Assembly (NCBI GenBank): GCA_963971305.1
Contig: OZ020306.1
Span: forward strand, 74,168,022-74,232,021
Direction of reading: 5' to 3'
Length of the DNA: 64,000 bases
Source: Arcuatula senhousia
Taxonomy: Eukaryota; Mollusca; Bivalvia; Mytilida; Mytilidae
Both the position numbers and the translations under genes were made by a program. This document shows, one piece after another, positions 60,206 through 64,000 of the stretch. A model generated the notes under the pieces. The model was not told where the DNA came from and did no database searches. It saw nothing but the letters and a program-made list of their open reading frames with translations. Every line of letters begins with the position of its first letter. Position 1 is the first letter of the stretch.

Positions 60206-62912
60206 TAATTAGGGGTAACCCTTATCTGCACATTCCGCCAACGGTAAACCGTCTTGGTTGCGTATGAATAAAGGGTTAGTGTCAGGGTTAAGGGTTAGGG
60301 TTAGCCGGAACTTCTTTTTGAAAATTTTAATTACAAACTTTACATGCTAATATCTCAGTCATTTCTTAACCGATTTAAACGATCAAAATCGCGTTGGAAA
60401 GTATTTTTAATAAGCTTTTCAACTAAATGGAGCGGATGAGCATAGACGCTCGGATTGATTACAAAAAGAAAGAAAATAAAAATCTACTTACCCCAATCTT
60501 TTACAGAAACGGCCTTCGTCTTTCTTGTTTGTCATAATCGTCTTGTCTTGTAAATGTTCTGTAACAAAAAGGGGTAAAACGTATGAGTTATTTGCACATC
60601 CAACACTTTCGCATGAAAAAATACGAAATTCAGGATCAATAGTTCAGGATCAATTTTGGACGAAAAGGACATTAAACCGCCCTTCGATCCCCACAAAGTC
60701 AATCGTGAATGGTTATGACAGGAAAAGGTAGTCAACAACAATATCTACGCTGTGTAAAAGTTTCATGAAGATCCATCGAGTGGTTTCAGAGTTGCGGTCG
60801 ATAAGAGCTGTCCTTGGTCAACCATGGCTCATCTCCAACTTTAGCCTATAGAAGCCCCGATATCTATCTAAGCAATGTTAAACATGAATTTTACACATCT
60901 GTCTTAAGTCACAAAGATCGTGTAAAAGTTTCATAAAGATCCCACGACAGGTGTAGAAGTAATAGCAGCTTAAAAGGCTGTCATCATGTTTTGAAGTGAC
61001 CACGTCATTTCATATTCATTGTATCATTTTTGTGCGCAGGAATGCCAGTAACAAAAAGTATGCGCGTTTTTTTTTTTTTTTTTTTTTTTTGAATTAGCTA
61101 CTGATTTTTTTTCTTCCTTTTGCCTTCTCTTTCCTTCTTTTTTTTCTCTTTGTCCCTTTTTTGTGTTCGTTTTTTTTTCTCGGATTTTTTGCACATATTC
61201 GTCGTGCGCCCCGCCTGTAAATAACTGGTTCACTGTCTCAGCTACACGTTTGTTTTCAGTCAGGCTATTGTTTTTTGATCAAACAGGCTTTGTATTTGCG
61301 GTTTTTGTCGAATTCTGTCGCCAATTCGTTGGTATTTTTCCGATCTAGAAGCTACAAGGACCCGAATGGTAAAAAAATCGCCTACATTGAGAGGAAAATC
61401 TTGTTCCTAGAAAAAAATTCCAGTCTCGCTTGTGCTCAACCGACGTACAATCCCTTTACTGTGTCCGACAGATCACGATTTGTGCCGTTTAACACATTTT
61501 ACAGAACCGGGCTACCTATCGCCGATCAAAAGTTATGATGCCTCAAACTTGCATCACTTTCAGGTCCGAGTCTAGACATTGTACAAGTTAGCAATGTTCA
61601 ATGAGGTAGGAAAAAGCTTACTTACCGTGTACATTTCTTTACCTAAACTAGGTCTGGAGAATGAACAATTAGCTTTACAATCATGGTTCAATTTTTAAAA
61701 TCGGTCAATTTTCGAGACGATTGGAGCAAGGAAACAGGGCGAAATAAGCAAAACATGCACCACATAGGCTAAATTTTCCGCCCCTACCCACCTCTCCCCC
61801 TTTTCCTGTGGTTCTTCAAAATTTACCGTTCCTTTGTTTCGCACCCCATCCCCATATTTCATTTATCATCATCATTTCATGTTCATTGTATCATTCTTTT
61901 CATGTTCATCGCCTGTAAATAACCTATATAGCGTTGCACGGGCGTAAAAACACCAACTCACTCACTTCTAAAATCGTATAGTGTTTTCCAACAAACAATG
62001 AAAAGTTCAGGATCAGGAACAAGTTCTGAAACACCAAAGAATAGTTTAAAAAAAAAATCAGACAAAAATGTGTTTCAATGTAATGAGGCCCTATTGTTGC
62101 ACAGACAGGAAGTGCACATCTTTATCTACATTGTGTGAAAGTTTCATGAAGATCCCTTGAGTGGTTTTGCAGTAGCGGGCGATAGGAGCTGCTTTCCGTT
62201 AACCATTGCCCAACTCCATGTTTCGTTGCTGGAAACCCGGATACCACTGCGATCAAAGTTTAACATGGATTCTAGACATCTGTGATGTATCACCAAGATT
62301 GTGTGAAAGTTTCATTAAGATCCACTGATTGGTATAGAAGAAATTGCAGATGGAGCCTTTGTCATTCGATCACATCATCATTGCCCCTACCCACCACTCC
62401 CCCTTTTCCAGTGGTGTATCATCCCTTTCCTGTTCCTATTTTTTGTTTTTTGTTCCTATGTGTATTTTGTTCTTTTCAACTTTCGATAACTTACGGGAAG
62501 ACCTACAATTAATTGGCGGTTGGTACATGTAGTTGGGTGATCGGTTTATTCTTGAAATATGGGTTTTGAAGCTTGTAGAATTGAACTTTTTTGTCACTTT
62601 TGACGAGTCACTGCTTTCTCTTGCCTTGTAACAGGAGCGTAAAAATGGTCAAATCTATAGTCTATTCAGAGTAGAGTTCAGGGAAACCATGACATTTGAG
62701 ATTGTTCATAATGAACTCAATGCATTGAAGCTGAAAAATCGGTTTTTTCGTCATTTCGCATGATACACCTAACTTGAGAACGACACAAGATAGAGACTTG
62801 CAGTTTTTTGCATCGGGTTGCCCGTTAAAAAGTACTGCCCCTACGGGGCTGATTTTTCAATTTCGTGACGATAAGAGTACGGGTTAGGGTTAGGGTTAGG
62901 GTTAGGGTTAGG
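60206..62912 (+). repeat. main unit, copy 19 (subfamily C, short member of dimer)
   Basis: Length 2707 bp, exactly 5759 bp after copy 17, with the same truncation and a 32-bp tract (62881-62912). It differs from copy 17 by GGCTAAATTTT instead of GGCTATATTTT (~61767) and by T24 instead of T23, offset by one T fewer in the next run. Confidence 0.97.
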
Positions 62913-64000
62913 TAATTAGGGGTAACCCTTATCTGCACATTCCGCCAACGGTAAACCGTCTTGGTTGCGTATGAATAAAGGGTTAGTGTCAGGGTTAAGG
63001 GTTAGGGTTAGCCGGAACTTCTTTTTGAAAATTTTAATTACAAACTTTACATGCTAATATCTCAGTCATTTCTTAACCGATTTAAACGATCAAAATCGCG
63101 TTGGAAAGTATTTTTAATAAGCTTTTCAACTAAATGGAGCGGATGAGCATAGACGCTCGGATTGATTACAAAAAGAAAGAAAATAAAAATCTACTTACCC
63201 CAATCTTTTACAGAAACGGCCTTCGTCTTTCTTGTTTGTCATAATCGTCTTGTCTTGTAAATGTTCTGTAACAAAAAGGGGTAAAACGTATGAGTTATTT
63301 GCACATCCAACACTTTCGCATGAAAAAATACGAAATTCAGGATCAATAGTTTAGGATCAATTTTGGACGAAAAGGACATTAAACCGCCCTTCGATCCCCA
63401 CAAAGTCAATCGTGAATGGTTATGACAGGAAAAGGTAGTCAACAACAATATCTACGCTGTGTAAAAGTTTCATGAAGATCCATCGAGTGGTTTCAGAGTT
63501 GCGGTCGATAAGAGCTGTCCTTGGTCAACCATGGCTCATCTCCAACTTTAGCCTATAGAAGCCCCGATATCTATCTAAGCAATGTTAAACATGAATTTTA
63601 CACATCTGTCTTAAGTCACAAAGATCGTGTAAAAGTTTCATAAAGATCCCACGACAGGTGTAGAAGTAATAGCAGCTTAAAAGGCTGTCATCATGTTTTG
63701 AAATGACCACGTCATTTCATATTCATTGTATCATTTTTGTGCGCAGGAATGCCAGTAACAAAAAGTATGCGCGTTTTTTTTTTTTTTTTTTTTTTTTTTG
63801 AATTAGCTACTGATTTTTTTTCTTCCTTTTGCCTTCTCTTTCCTTCTTTTTTTTTCTCTTTGTCCCTTTTTTGTGTTCGTTTTTTTTCTCGGATTTTTTG
63901 CACATATTCGTCGTGCGCCCCGCCTGTAAATAACTGGTTCACTGTCTCAGCTACACGTTTGTTTTCAGTCAGGCTATTGTTTTTTGATCAAACAGGCTTT
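62913..64000 (+). repeat. main unit, copy 20 (subfamily C, cut by window end)
   Basis: The first 1088 bp carry the long-member markers: GTTTAGGATC at ~63349, GAAATGACC at ~63700 and a T26 run. It starts exactly 5759 bp after copy 18, so the dimer pattern continues past the window. Confidence 0.97.

Overview
This window is eukaryotic, almost certainly animal, subtelomeric or telomere-associated DNA. It is built from two unrelated repeat families embedded in TTAGGG-type telomeric sequence. I found no protein-coding gene, rRNA gene or intact tRNA gene that I can support. TTAGGG telomeres occur in many animals. Three sequence habits lean towards a mollusc: a repeat tail ending in CGTAAAAACACCAACTCACT, the AAAGGGAGATAA motif, and the recurrent phrase AAGTTTCATGAAGATCC. 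The mollusc call rests on memory of such repeats and is weak.

Layout. Positions 1-531 are a degenerate telomeric minisatellite with a 116-bp higher-order period made of five 23/24-bp subunits. Positions 532-635 are pure TTAGGG. Positions 636-24799 are eight head-to-tail copies of a ~3.02-kb unit (subfamily A). Each copy is a ~2.9-kb unique-looking body plus a 125-bp TTAGGG-rich tract with the same internal variants. A 36-bp stub of a ninth unit is cut off by 152 bp of TTAGGG (24800-24987). One subfamily-B unit follows (24988-28054). Positions 28055-32095 hold a second family, here called X: two full ~1.78-kb copies and two right-truncated copies, all separated by short TTAGGG tracts. Positions 32096-33896 are a diverged and partly mosaic relative of the main unit, cut by 145 bp of TTAGGG. 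Positions 34042-64000 hold eleven more main units (subfamilies B, then C). The last five form a strict long-short dimer of 5759 bp.

Polarity. All long telomeric tracts read TTAGGG on the + strand, and all units share one orientation. If the array keeps its original orientation, the chromosome end lies to the right of the window. Copies of both families keep a fixed left boundary next to TTAGGG, while their right ends are cut at several different places, each capped directly by TTAGGG.

Interpretation. The pattern suggests repeated end truncation and telomere healing, or attachment of EN-deficient retroelement-like RNAs to the chromosome end (element 3' end to the left, minus strand). Recombinational amplification of unit plus tract followed, as with tandem Y' elements in yeast. 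The last step is supported by identical tract lengths within each subfamily (125, 139, 166 or 32 bp). No reverse transcriptase or helicase is encoded here, so any machinery would have to act in trans.
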